A stretch of 46,475 nucleotides of DNA from CAVEFW01 sp963643505 (GTDB lineage Bacteria > Actinomycetota > Coriobacteriia > Coriobacteriales > Eggerthellaceae), in contig CAVIKF010000013.1 in the NCBI GenBank assembly GCA_963643505.1, forward strand, positions 1 through 46,475, in the 5' to 3' direction. Shown here piece after piece: positions 17,401 to 28,000 of the stretch; positions within the stretch are counted from its first letter, which is position 1, and every line of letters starts with the position of its first letter. Below the pieces are notes generated by a model. That model had not been told where the DNA came from. It saw nothing but the letters and a program-made list of their open reading frames with translations, and searched no databases. The translations under genes were made by a program, and so were the position numbers.

Positions 17401-18852
17401 TGTGTAGGCATGGTCCTCGGCGGCGACATGTACGTCGGAGATCTCGGATAGGGCAGCTGCGGCGTCGACCTTGCCATATCCGTAATAGTTGTCGCGACCC
17501 TCGCTGCCCAAGTCGACGGCGGTCGTGTATAGGAGCTCCTGCACCTCCTCCACGGTAAGGGAGGGGTCCTTCGCCCAAAGCAGGGCGGCGACTCCCGAGA
17601 CCACCGGCGCGGCCATGGACGTACCGGAGATGCATACGGAAGCGTCGGTGTAGTTGATGCTGGTACTCCAAATGTTTACGCCGGGAGCTGCGATGTCCTT
17701 GTACTCGTTGTAGTCGCTCCAATTGGCGCGGATGTCATTGGAGGAGATTGCGACGACGGAAGTGCATGCGTCGAGGTCGGAGGGGTAGCTCTTCGTGGAC
17801 ACCCCGTCGTTGCCTGCGGCGCAAACGGTCAGGATGTCGTACTCGTCGCGCGCTTGGTTGATCAGATTCTCCAGGGCCGCGTCATAGGTATCGCCACCCA
17901 AGCTCAGGTTGATCACGTGGATGCCCTCGACGCCGTTGTCGATCAGGTCGAACAGGTAGGAATAGGCTTGTGCCAAGACGGCGTCGTCGGTTACGGCAAC
18001 CCAACCCTCGGTGGCGTCGTAGTAGTCGAAGAACACCTTGATGGGTAGGATGCGTGCGTTGTAGGAAACGCCCGCGAACCCTACCCCGTTGTTCGCCTCA
18101 GCTGCCGCGATGCCCGCTACGTGGGAGCCGTGGAGGTAGTCGCTGTCCTCTTCGCTTACGTTGTAGGGGGACGAGACGATGTTGGTGTGGTTCTCGTCGT
18201 AGGCAAATTGGTAAGCGTGTTGGGTGTCGATGACCCCGGAGAGGTCCTCATGCTCGAAGTTGATGCCTGTGTCCATGACGACGATGGTCACGTCTCCATC
18301 GGTGGTGGTGTCACTCCATGCATTTGGCGCGTTGCAGTTTTCCAGATACCACTGGTTTATTGTGCTGCTGGAATCTTTGGTGACGTTGGCATACGGGTCA
18401 TTGACCGCCAAGGAGGAGAAGAGCTTTTGATTGGTCTCACTTGCAAATGCAGAGAGGCCCCAACCTGAGGTCTTCCCGAACAGTTGGGAAGGGGATACCG
18501 TGCTGGTAGTGACGGTACCCACCAAGCGATAGAGGTAGTTGGGCTGTACGGAGGCGACATTGGGGTCATCCTTGAGGGACTCCATTGCTTCCTCCACGCT
18601 TACCCCCTCGGGAAGCGACACCTTATATGTCGTCTGCTGGTCACACGTCCCGAGGTTTTGGAGTTCGTATCCTCCCAACTTCCCCAAAGATTCGGCCGCC
18701 AACTCCGAGGTCGTAGCCTTCTTCGTCGTCACGATGACGGAGTCGTTTCGATAGTCGGCAAAAGCCGCAGTGGTATTTCCCACCAGACACCACGCCGCCA
18801 CCAACACGGCGATGATACTGATTAGGAATTTGACATTACGCGTCGTACTCAT
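10681..18852 (-). CDS. P1: giant secreted subtilisin-like protease with Ig-like, GLUG, DUF4214 and dockerin domains
   Basis: 2723 residues. A signal peptide (residues 1-32, ending TTAAFA) follows an AGGGGG ribosome site. An I9-type propeptide (about 36-110) precedes a peptidase S8 domain with an intact triad: D194 (VMDTG), H241 (HGSHVAG) and S412 (SGTSMAAP). Next come MBG-type Ig repeats (about 475-785; GNYTG, GVDYxxxYxNN), a DPT-repeat linker (about 790-846), a Big_2-like domain (about 1020-1090), GLUG-type beta-helix blocks (about 1110-1520 and 1735-2050), YQWY Ig domains (about 1530-1730), more MBG repeats (about 2065-2454), DUF4214 (about 2465-2570) and a C-terminal dockerin with two calcium loops (DVSGNGVVD, DVNGDGAVD). 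There is no LPxTG or membrane anchor, so attachment may be through a cohesin elsewhere. It is divergent from P2. The C-terminal cassette is GC-richer than the rest and nearly identical to that of P3. Confidence 0.92.
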   Translation of the reverse strand: MSTTRNVKFLISIIAVLVAAWCLVGNTTAAFADYRNDSVIVTTKKATTSELAAESLGKLGGYELQNLGTCDQQTTYKVSLPEGVSVEEAMESLKDDPNVASVQPNYLYRLVGTVTTSTVSPSQLFGKTSGWGLSAFASETNQKLFSSLAVNDPYANVTKDSSSTINQWYLENCNAPNAWSDTTTDGDVTIVVMDTGINFEHEDLSGVIDTQHAYQFAYDENHTNIVSSPYNVSEEDSDYLHGSHVAGIAAAEANNGVGFAGVSYNARILPIKVFFDYYDATEGWVAVTDDAVLAQAYSYLFDLIDNGVEGIHVINLSLGGDTYDAALENLINQARDEYDILTVCAAGNDGVSTKSYPSDLDACTSVVAISSNDIRANWSDYNEYKDIAAPGVNIWSTSINYTDASVCISGTSMAAPVVSGVAALLWAKDPSLTVEEVQELLYTTAVDLGSEGRDNYYGYGKVDAAAALSEISDVHVAAEDHAYTGKAITTNVNVITEEGRYLTEGADYTIAIFDEDNNPVTEVVNAGRYKVVVTSTESYTGEAFCRTTHFTVTPLSLTTAGAVSPIPDQQYTGAAIVPSVTVTYDGAPLVQGVDFSVTCKDNENVGSTATATIVGIGNYEGTLEANFSIVAHSLSDAIMEAVPSQAYNGRAWKPVPTVHVGLTTLTAGVDYRLVYSNNTNAGTATVAAIGMGNYTDSVSGTFTITPRSLTDVGMTVKDISPCTYTGSVITPKVTIRDELTGKKLVQGTDFAVLSSSSELGSATAIIFGLGNYTGNISATFEIVDYEVEPEPVDPTDPTDPTDPTDPTDPTDPTDPTDPTDPTDPTDPTDPTDPTDPTDPTDPTDPDKPVTPVDPDPHVSGQWTYHIYNENYDYIVLTAYNPSKEDEDVIVPQELDGYLVVGCAFEQEPAVKSMTFPVCDLLGDKSLYFFLGEGCFDQGIVTDLYFLGGVPAWGESDDLEIYDVFGPRNNITYHIHHTSEQVATYEWNTVIEAFNESMLDLSYGDYIEELSFASPLSVSLDYDYYHMNPGDTITLSASQNPRSDLYPSHLRDYFAQLTWMSGNKDVVTVSDTGELTAVGTGETVITVLDVMGNFAQCTIVVDNGSEFSPAFQGSGTESDPYLISTPEDMVELSKYMQMDEYYRGRRAYYRIEKDIDLSAFLTFTPIGNASHPFRGHVDGAGHTVTLNINMTNASSEGTSYRDTALFGFVMGSPDNRATISDLTVAGNVTVKGGLYTAGFVGRCDYLDMTRCENKATITGSYYTGGLIGYASCVPDIYNGSLNLIGATHLYECCNTGSISAAPLSDSNSYCKYVGGIAGYFRGASTSDGSEGASVMVNCYNAGNITSADDNVGGLAGKIAIYGTNWTIDDDDDISTCMLPEGLSKRTYSLAMKALEPQDQKQTWGNESLRGIEMQNCFNYGTVTCTKSGVGGRAAVIGYYEYDSNNPDAKRFLMENVHYVQNDGILGLFGGDTWSEASDSSSYAIVSNSGNVTATQMASSSFAIQMGDAFTKSISYPILSWQSDESEPLITSLTENLVVSKGDTATLEITASRPATGLGSTGTLTYQWYSVDDEIGTNPQFISGASKSSFSAPTTEVGIHYYQCYVTNVYNGSLYATTRSDVVKVTVLSTTPAATPLIATQPANTNVMECTPVTLSIEANFDSTKDGAGTLSYQWYQVGKDGAENVAIEGATQTSLSVSTENTGSTSYYCVVTNTFEEYKSATITSQIATVTVTPATISTAADLVALSENVSAGSTYAGHTVTLQNNLDLSAYSTWNPIGSKATPFQGVFDGQNYTITGLTVLGEDGEDWGLFGYISDGATIKNLVVRGNVTGTEGVGGIVGHTYGEVTLSNLGFEGTLYCSGSLTIDTLGGAGGIVGRVGNGGFGDQVTIESCYNKAEIVSNGNSAGGIVGTSGYAMEVSNCYNWGSVSARNKAGGIVGISYYQFEDFIVNCYNTGTVTVANAEVLDGATPLVGGITGGNSYYFANRGYTTDAPSYYLEGTAESGEGQAAPYETGTLPVAKSIDEMVSASFVSLLGDAYKTNIDGRYPLLAWESASEDTTTSLSDALVTLEYTQTSFDTTAKTPKTEVVVGKTPLTAGSDYRVVYSNNVNAGTAKAVILGMGGYSGSVVKTFTIAPAQVDQTCISALESREFSATDQTPSLTVTMFGHTLAQDTDYTLTYTDNYHAGAATAIVTFIGNYTGNATIPFTITPRSLTSKDVSVAYIANQTLTQTACTPIPQITLNKVGLVEGTDFEIEGYSDNTSVGIATIHLKGKGDFTGTRDVQFRIVADEGDSEDAAAFGTITATGFVLNMGVSDPTVEVTNAKGETLIEGADYFVSYADNLGESVSEFTKPGTYTATVTGDGIYSSCKGTTTFTIAAKPLTSETISADPLASMEYTGFVLTPAVTLTDSVTGAQLLNGIDYVVEYAANKTPGQATVQVSGIGTYTGTLILHFDITEPPAPEEDTYNCKAYIRMLFSKLLCTDPPSASEEARWANLLKERGADYVIKQLIALPAWSEADLSNEEIVARLYHSVMEKDEPTEQNVSYWTKFLSSGNSVEAMVDKFATSSNFKAVGNKYGIYTEAVENATVDKYTGSAWVVRFFPTAEYEEGTAPTFDGQDMVWLEPERCWAVVVFERVGTVTAANMDMNEAATQVARASRTGDVSGNGVVDIVDAQIAYDLASKDASALTAAVTQRMWLEADVNGDGAVDAADARAIQYLCHKG
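16318..16480 (-). repeat. 9-bp (Asp-Pro-Thr)n repeat in P1
   Basis: About 16-17 in-frame Asp-Pro-Thr units form a stiff linker between the protease/Ig part and the adhesin-like part. The length is probably variable by slippage. Confidence 0.92.
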
Positions 18853-19090
18853 GGAACCCCCTGTTCCTATAGATGAGCTGAAACATTAGGGAAAAACTAT
18901 ATTAGACAGCGAATAATAGTCAAGTAAAAATAGAAATCCGCTGCACATTCTCGAACTTTGGGTACAAACTTCGAGATGTAGAGAATAGAGCTGAATAATC
19001 CAAATTTGAAGATAATACTTATCAATGAATAATTACTGTGCTATCGTGGTTGAGATTATTTTCCCTAATCGATTGGCGGTTTGTACACAC
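18853..19090. other. Divergent intergenic region, P1 / P2
   Basis: AT-rich, unlike its surroundings, with a 12-bp inverted repeat at 18949-18976. The ATAATA at about 19010 could be a -10 for P2, which would favour translation from 19091. No gene is seen. Confidence 0.65.
18949..18976. promoter_or_regulatory. Operator-like inverted repeat between P1 and P2
   Basis: TCTCGAACTTTG, then GGTA, then CAAACTTCGAGA. The 12-bp arms match at 11 of 12 positions. It is placed about 100 bp before the P1 start and about 115 bp before the preferred P2 start, and has no T-tract. That fits a shared operator better than a terminator. Confidence 0.6.
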
Positions 19091-22000
19091 ATGCGTTCGA
19101 CTCCCCAAACTACGTCCCTGATACACAAATGTCTCAACGTTTTTCTTTCGGTTGTTTTGATAGTCGGCCTCTCACCGACTTACTCCTTCGCCGACGCGGC
19201 AAGCGCAAACGACCCTGCTGCAAAGCAAGAAGCAGGTGTTGTCGAGGAAACCCCATCAACCCAGAGTGTGGACGATTTCGAAGTGACGGCGACCGATGTT
19301 GTCGACTCGGAGGTCTTGGCGATCGATGGCGAATTGGTATCCCCTGTTGCGGCAGAGGCCCTTGGTGCCGATACCGCGCCTGACTTCGTCGCTCGTAACG
19401 TCGTGACCACCCTGTCCTACAGTGGCGGCACGGGCTCAAGTGACGATCCCTTCCTCATTTCCAACGAGGCCGACCTCGTAGCGCTTTCCGCGGCGGTCAA
19501 CTCGGGCGAGAGTCAAAGTGGCGGCTATTTCAAGCTCGTTGACGATATCGAGGTTACGAGCTCCGATTGGGCTCCTGCCGGCATATTCAACTCCACCACA
19601 GAGTATCCCTTCGCGGGCACGTTTGACGGCGACGGCCACTCCGTCACGGTTGCCTACACGCGATCCAGTGGCGTCACCAGCCCTACTGGCTTGTTCGGCT
19701 ATGTCAAGGGCACGGGAATCTCCCGTGGCGCCGCCACCATCAAGAACGTCATAGTCAAGGGGTCCCTCTCCTCTTCCCAATCCTATCTGGGCGGGGTCGT
19801 GGGATATGCCGTCAATGCCGTCGTCGAGGGTTGTCGTAACGAGGCGACCCTTAGCGGATACAACAACATCGGCGGTATCGTGGGGTCTTGCATGAAGGAC
19901 GGGCTCACCACCACCCCTGACACGGTGGTTATCCGTCGTTGCCATAATGCGGGCAATGTGAGCGGCTCCACGATGAGTTATGGCCGCATCGGCGGTATCA
20001 TCGGCGCGTTTGGTACCGGAGTCGAATCCGAGATCACCGATTGTCTCAACACCGGTTCTGTGACCGGCAAGGGCACCGCCGTGGGGGGGATTGCCGGATA
20101 CTGGTATTGCGTCAACAGCGGTATCGCTTACATGGACAATTGCCTGAACGCGGGCGTGGTCACTGGGAGCAGCTACTCCAGTAGCGCCGCTTCCATTGTC
20201 GCCAGCTTCGGCGGCTCCATGTCCGGCAGTGTGAATAACTACATCACCAACGTCCATTCCCAGGTTGGCAAGGTGTACGCGGGGAGCGTTTCCACCAGCG
20301 CGATGTTGGGCTACTACTACAGCAACACCAGCGTTTCCAATTATGGGCTCATCGTCAACTCCGAGATGCCCCTTGCGTCGACCTCTGACATGATGGGCAA
20401 GTACTTCGCCCAGACCGAGACTGCGCCTGTTTTGAGGTGGGAGGCGCCGCTCAACCCCACGGTAGGGAAGGTCAGTGCCGAGGGGCTTACCGATGAGGGC
20501 GGCCTCAACGTAGGCGCAAAGGCTACGTTCACGGTCGACGCCCGCCTTCCAAAGATCGGGGACGGCGCGAACGGAACCATGAGCTATGCATGGTATCGTG
20601 CCACGTCCGCCCAAGTCGACCCTGCGACCGACACACGCCTCGAGGGGGATGCGAAGAGCATCGAGGCGAGTGTGCCCGCGAGCGGGACATACTATTTCTA
20701 TTGTGTCGCCACCAACACGCTCAACGGTGAGAGTTCGTCTCTCGCCAGCGAACTTTGCGAGGTGACCGCCATTTCCGGCATCGAGCCGGCAACGCCTTCC
20801 GTCACCACCCAGCCGATCGGTGGGATAACCGAGCAGGAGGGGGAGGATTTCGAACTCTCCGTCGAGGTCGACAAGGATGTGGCGGGAATAGGCACCCTTT
20901 CCTATCAATGGTACAAGGCGACGGGAGATACGCCCAATTCTGCTGATGATCAGGCGATTTCCGGTGCTACGGATCCGACGTTCAAGGCATCCGCGTCCTA
21001 CGCCGGTACCTATCGTTACTACTGCGTTGTCACAAACGAGTTTGACCTCGTGAAGCTCTCGACGACCTCGTCGGTCGCCACCGTCGAGGTGAAGCCGGCG
21101 GAGATTTCCACCGCCGAGGAGTTGTTTGCTCTCGCGGCGCGTGTGAACGGTCCGAACATCCGGTCCGCGGGAGGCGACAACGTTGCGGGGAAGACCTTTG
21201 TCCTTACGGAGGACATCGATCTTGGCGATGCGCCTTGGACCCCCATCGGTACCTACTATTACGACAACTACAGCTTCAGCAGCTCCTTCATGAACGAGTT
21301 CTCGGGTATCTTCGACGGCCAGGGCCACACCATCACCGGGTTGAACGTCGCGACGGAGAACCTCTCAACATGGCATACGAACTATGCCGGTCTGTTTGGT
21401 TACACCTTGGCCGCGACGGTGCGAAACCTCTCGGTTGAGGGTTCTGTCAACGCCTCTGACATGCGTTACGTCGGAGGTATCGTGGGCTATGCCGCCGGTT
21501 CCTCAACGCTTGAAAACCTTTTGTTCAAAGGCGATGTGGCTGCTTCCTCGCGCGTTGCCGGCGTCGTCGGCTTCATAGGCCAAAGGGACTGTAACTCGTT
21601 TGTGACAGGATGTGCCGCACAAGGCAAGGTCACGGCGAGCGCCTATGCAGGCGGCATCGTGGGCGTGGCGGGAAACACCACCGTCGCCAATTGTTACAAC
21701 TGGGCCGAAATTGATTGCCCGTCCCATGCCGCCGGCATCGTCGGCAGTGTGTACTCCGGGTTTAACCTTGGTGGGGTGTCCATCGGCAATTGCTACAACG
21801 CCGGAAAAATTGACGCAGAGGACGATGGCGACGAGGACACCACTGACTATTACGGAGCCATTGTCTCCGATTACGCCACTACCTATCCGTCGGAGAACTA
21901 CTATTTGGATTCCAGTTGCTCTCGCGACGCCTACATGGGCTCCCCAAACAAGAATAAGGCTATGACCTCGGCGGATATGCGTTCCAATGCGTTCGTTTCG

Positions 22001-25000
22001 ACGTTGAACGCTGCCTCTGATTCTGATAACCCGGTGTTTGCCGCCAGCACTACCGGCGGGTTTCCGCAATTTGTTTGGGAGAGGCAACCGGTTGTTTGCC
22101 AAGTTTCCCTTTTCGTGACACCTCAAGAGGCTACCGGCGCGGAGGTTCATGTTTACAATGATGAGGGCACAGAACAGTTCGCCGCCATCGTCGAGGGTTT
22201 AGAGGCGGGGACCTACCGGTATTACCTGCCGGTCGGCACCTACAAGGTGGTCGCCAAGCTCTATGGATATACCAAGACGGAGTTCGAGCTGGTCGTTGAC
22301 CAGACCGATGAGCCGATCTCGCAAGAAATCGCCATGTACGAGGCTCCGAAGCAAAACGTATTGTTTGACGTCTCCGCTGCCGACGGTGCGTCCACCGCTT
22401 CCGCTATGTTGTGGTTGGATTCTGCGGAGCATGGCAACCTGTACCAAGGCGTGCGCAACGCCTCCGTCGCATCGTTGGAGTTGCCGGTGGGCGTCTACAC
22501 CTACACGTGGGTTCTCTCTGACCATATGAGTGTCTCGGGATCCTTCGAGGTGACGGAGGAGGGCTCTGCCGACGGCACCATCATCCGCGAAGGGGTGGAG
22601 TTGCCCATTCCTGCCGCTTGGAGCGGAAGCGTGAGCAAACCGGTCCAAAATGGCGAGGGGTATTATCTGGTCACCAGCGGCGAGGAGCTTGCGTGGTGCG
22701 CCCAGTGGGTTAACAGCGGCAACTCTCACATGGACATGCTGCTCATGGCCGAGATCATCCTGAATGCCCCCGACAACTACGCCAACCAGTGGACTCCTAT
22801 CGGTGTCGGCGACTACGACTACGTGACCTACGACGTGAATCCCTTCGAGGGCGACTTCAACGGCCAGGGATACACCATCCAGGGCCTCTACATCGACAAC
22901 AACGAGGACTACCAGGGCCTGTTCGGCGTCGTGGGTGGCGATGCGACCTTCGAGAACTTCATCGTAAGCGGCTTCGTACGCACCTCGGGAAAGGACGCGG
23001 CAGGCGTTGCCTCCTTCGTTGACACGACAAACGCGACGTTCACCAACGTCGGCAGTGAGGTCGACGTCTCGGCCAATGCGTGTGTCGGCGGTATCGTTGG
23101 AGAGGCAAAACCCGGCACCACGTGCGCGGTGACGTTGAAGTATTGCTACAACAAGGGTTATATCACCGGCACCATGGCCACCGATTACGAGTCCGATTAT
23201 GCGGGTGGTCTTGTTGGCTGCGCGTTCACCGGCGGTGAGACCAACCTTGTGATCAAGAGCTGCTACAACACGGGAGACGTGGTGGGATTGGCTCATACGG
23301 CAGGTGGCATCATCGGCACCGGCTCATGCACCATCGACAGCGTCTACAACACCGGTTTGGTCAAGCACTACAGCGCTAGCGACGGGTATGTGAACGCATC
23401 GGGCGCTATCATCGGCGTGTGGACCGAGACGGGGGTGAGCATCACGGTCGAGAACGCCTCCTACCTCTCAGGTTCGAGCCCCCGTGATTTCGGATACGTG
23501 AACACGGCTCCGTCCACGGCCGCGACCTCGTTTGAAGGTCCTGAGTACTTCACCACGGCGATCTTGACGGACTACGACGGTTTCGCCACGCGTTACGGTT
23601 CCTCCTTCAACGACGGGTACCCCTACCTGTCTTGGGAGAACGTTTCCCGCGAGAAGCCGGTTGTTCCCTCCATGCCCGGCTCCGCTGAAAACCCTCACGT
23701 CATCTCCACGCCCGAAGACTTGGTCGCCTTGTCCGAAAGTGTTGCTGCGGGTCGCAGCTATGCCGCGGAATACGTGGTGTTGGCCAACGACATCGACATG
23801 GAAGGCGTCGCGTTCAACCCCATCGGCAACTACCGCAACAGCGCGGGGTGCTATTTCTCTGGCAACTTCGACGGCCAGGGGCATTGCATCGCGAACCTCT
23901 CCATCAACAGCCCCACGACGTCCTATGCGACCGACGAAGGGGCAGGCGTTGGCTTGTTCGGCCATACGCGTAACGCGACCATCACCCACCTTGAGGTCAC
24001 CGGCGAGGTGTCCGGTACTATCTGGGTCGGCGGCATCGTGGGATATGGCTATGCCACCCATGTGACCAATTGCCTGTCCCGGGTGAACGTGAGCGCTACT
24101 CCTTACGAGGAGGGCGACGGCCAGGGTATCTATGCCGGCGGCATCGTGGGCCAATCCTTTGCAGGTGCTGAGGGGGGCGGAAGCGTCACCGGATGCGCCT
24201 ATTTCGGCACCTCAAGCGAGGCGGCTATCACCGTGTTGGGTACGAGCAAGGCCGCCGTTGCGGGCAACTACTACCTGAACAGCAAGAACACGTGCGGGAC
24301 GGATAAGGGAGATCAGGGAGCGACCGGTGTTGCCTCCTTGGATACCCGCGAAATTGCTTGGGCGTTGAACACTTTGGATGGCACCCAGCCAAACGACCTC
24401 ATCTGGGGCTTGAGCGAGACGGGTCTTTGCTTCTGCAACGGCGTGGATGTTCTTCCTTCCTATCGCGTGTTGCTTGACGAGTCTGTCGCTCTTTTGAGCG
24501 CGAGCCCTGAGTATCGTTTGGCAGACGAGGGGACAACCGTCACGATCGACGCGGTTAAGAAGGGTTATGACCTGACTTCCGGCGTCGTCGTCAAGACCCT
24601 GAACGAACTTGGCACCTACGAGACGATCTACACCGGGGTTATTCCTGGCGAGATCCCGGCTGGCTACTCCTTGCCCGCGGTCGGTGCTGACATGTACGTC
24701 TCGGTGAATGCGACTTTTGATCGTACCACTGACTACACCCTGGCGACGCAGGTCGTCTCCGCTGATGACGGCGTCGACCGCAGCGCCACGGTACGGTTCC
24801 ACAACGCTGCCGGTATGGAAATATCGACGGCCCACAAGGGTGATACGGTGAAGGCCGTCATCGAATCCATCGACGAGACAAGCCAATACAAGGAGGCGAG
24901 TGCGTTCGGGTACTACGATGCGGCGCAGACCTCCACCGTGGACATCGAGCTTGTCGAAAACGCTTACGGTCGCGAGTTTGAGTTCGTGATGCCGGATGCG

Positions 25001-28000
25001 GATACTGCGTTCAAGGTTGTCTTGGAGGCCAAGGGGACGCTGCCGACCGAGCGTGACGGGTCCCTTGACGTCGTGGCAGGCGCCTTCCACGTCGCCAACG
25101 CCGCCTATGCGGACAACGGAACCCTTCTCAACGCCGACTTCATCGTCGACGACGACGGAACCGCGGGCATCACCACCCGCTATTACGACCACCCGCAACA
25201 GGTCGTGAGCACCATCTATAGCATGGAGGGTGGTCTGACCAGCGACGACTATTATTCCCAGTGGTATTCCTCCCTCGATGGGGACGGGGTGCGCTCCATT
25301 GCCCAATATACCGGTATCGACATTGAACGTTATTTGACCAAGTGGTGCGGCATGTCTGCTGACTTGTCGGACGACACGGCGGTGACCTTCATCAACGCTG
25401 ACGGTGAGAGTGCCACGTTGACCGTTGGTGACCTGTCCGGGTTCGCGTACAGCTCCTACCAGATCGATGGCCCCTATGCTGGTGACTTCATGGCGCGCGG
25501 CTTGCCGGTGCTTTTGGCGGCTGGTGTCAACAATGAGGCGTTCAACCCCGATGAGTTGGGTCCGTTGTGTCTGGTGGTTGGCCAAAACAGCTATGACGAG
25601 GTCGGCGGCGGTGTCGTGCTCTCCGATGTGCGCAAGATCGTGGTGGGCAATGTCGAGAACGCCCAGACTATCACCCACAATGCCGCTCCCTACAGCGAAT
25701 ACCTTGACGCTACCATCAAGATCGATGTCCGTCGTGACGGCGAGCTCGTGGGTTCCCACACCTTAAGCGTCTCTGACGTCGAGTCCTATGTCGCCGCCCA
25801 TTCCGAATCCGCGGTGAGCCAGTGGATCACCGGAACACGTTTTGGTGAGGGCGGAGAGATCCAATACACGGAGGAGACGGACCACTACCAGGGTGTCAAT
25901 ATCTGGGATATGCTCCTCAACGACGAAGAGCTTGGGATTACGGAGTACGACTTGTCGGATGGTAAAGCGCTATTCTACGAGGAGCCTACGAGCACCATCG
26001 ATCCCCAATACTCCTTTATCGCCGAGACAAGCTTGGCGTATCTTGCAGGAACGAGCGAGGGCGGGTATGCCGCCAACAGCACGACGATGAACAACCTCAA
26101 GACGACGGGGGTCGAGCCCGTTCTCGCCACTGCGAAGAATGGCTTGCCCTTGGTGAAGTACTACTCCGATCTTGGATGTGTGGAAGATGCGTACAACTAT
26201 CGCGGTCCCTTCATCGCCGTGTTGCCCCACAACGAGCAAGCGGGGGTTGTCGTCGAAGGTGGCGGCGATATGGACGCCTACATTTCGGCGTACTTCGGCT
26301 ATATCGTCCTCGATCTTGGCGAGGCGTGTGACAAAACCGACCTGACATGGCTTATTGATGCGGTGAACAAGGATATGACCGGGTTCGTGGCAAGTGAGGA
26401 CGGCTCCGGCGTCGCTTCCGACAAGGGCTGGGTCGCCACCGATGTGTGGACCACCTTGGCAAAGGCCTTGGGAGATGCGGAGAAGCTGATCGGCTCCTCC
26501 ACTGCCAAGGTCCAAGAGGTAAACGATGCCTATGACGCTTTGATCGCCGCGTGGCAAGTCTCCATGGACGAACGCCATGAGTCAACGAGCGTGAGCGTGA
26601 GTGTGAAGGAAGGCGTTGGCGACGCGTTTACGGTCGCTGATCCTGCGTCCGAGAAAGGCGAGCTTTCCTGCATGGTTTGCGAAGCGGCTTGTGAGGCGGT
26701 GTGTCTTGCCCAAGAAGGGACGGTTTGCGCCAAGGAGGTCGTCACCACCGAAGATGGCTGCTATGTTGCCGATGAGATCCTCGTGGTGTTTGACGAGGAG
26801 ACCTCCCAGGGTTGGGCTTACAGCACCCTCTCCTCGGTAGAGGAAGTCGATGAGGGCGTCTTGCCCCTCGAAATCAGTGCCGCGGACCTCGATGGCAATG
26901 ACACCCTTGTCACGGTCAAGCTCGACGAGGGAACAGACGTTCTCTCGGCGGTCGAGGAGGCAAAGGGCCTCTCCGGTGTCGTTTACGCCCAACCGAATTT
27001 TGTGTACACCGCGTTGGAGAATGACAACGTTGACGAATTGAATGCCGAAGCGGAAGCGGTGAGCGCGTCGGGCTATGGCGCCTCCTCGGTCTTTGAGCCG
27101 AATTTCGTTCCCAACGACCCTGCCCTTTCGACGACAACCCCGTCCTCTTCCGCCGCGAATGCTTGGCACCTCGATTCCATCAACGCCTTCGAGGCGTGGG
27201 ACGTGGTGCGGACCAACAAGACCGTGACCGTCGCTGTGTTGGATACCGGTTGCAACCTTTCCCATGAGGAGCTTGCTGGTCAGGTGTGGCAAGACTACGC
27301 ATACAATGCCTACCTGGGATCCGCCCTTACCAAGGACTATCAGGGGCACGGTACCCACGTCGCAGGTCTTGTTGCGGCCCAGGCGGACAACGGTGTTGGA
27401 ACTGCCGGTGCAAGCTACAACGCCATGGTGCTTCCCATCGGCGTGTTCGACACGCAGGGGGAGTATTGCTACACCAGCACGCTTGTGAAGGCGTATACCT
27501 ACCTACTCTCCTATGCGGACAAGTTAAATATCCATGTGGTGAACATGAGCCTTGGCGGCTACGGCTCTCTTGACTCTGACGACTATGCGCTCATGGATTC
27601 CATCGCTGCCGCGAAGGACAAAAATATCGTCACGGTCGCTTCCGGCGGAAACGGCGACGACTACGGCAATCCCTACACGAAGGCGAGCTATCCGTCCGAT
27701 TTCGAGGATTGTGTTTCGGTCACGGCCCTTTCCACCGACGGCTCCACCCCCACCACATGGTGCGACTACAACGACAACAAGGATATCTGCGCACCAGGCC
27801 TCAACATCTACAGCACCTACTATTCCTCCTCTAGTTCCTATAAGGTCATGAGTGGAACGTCCATGGCGTCTCCCATCGTCGCCGGTTCGATGGCGCTTCT
27901 TTGGGCCGCCGATCCCAATCTGACGGTTGATGAGGCCAAAAAGCTCATCTACGACACCGCAGCGCCCTTGACGGTCCCGAGCGGGCGAGAGGGCAAATAC

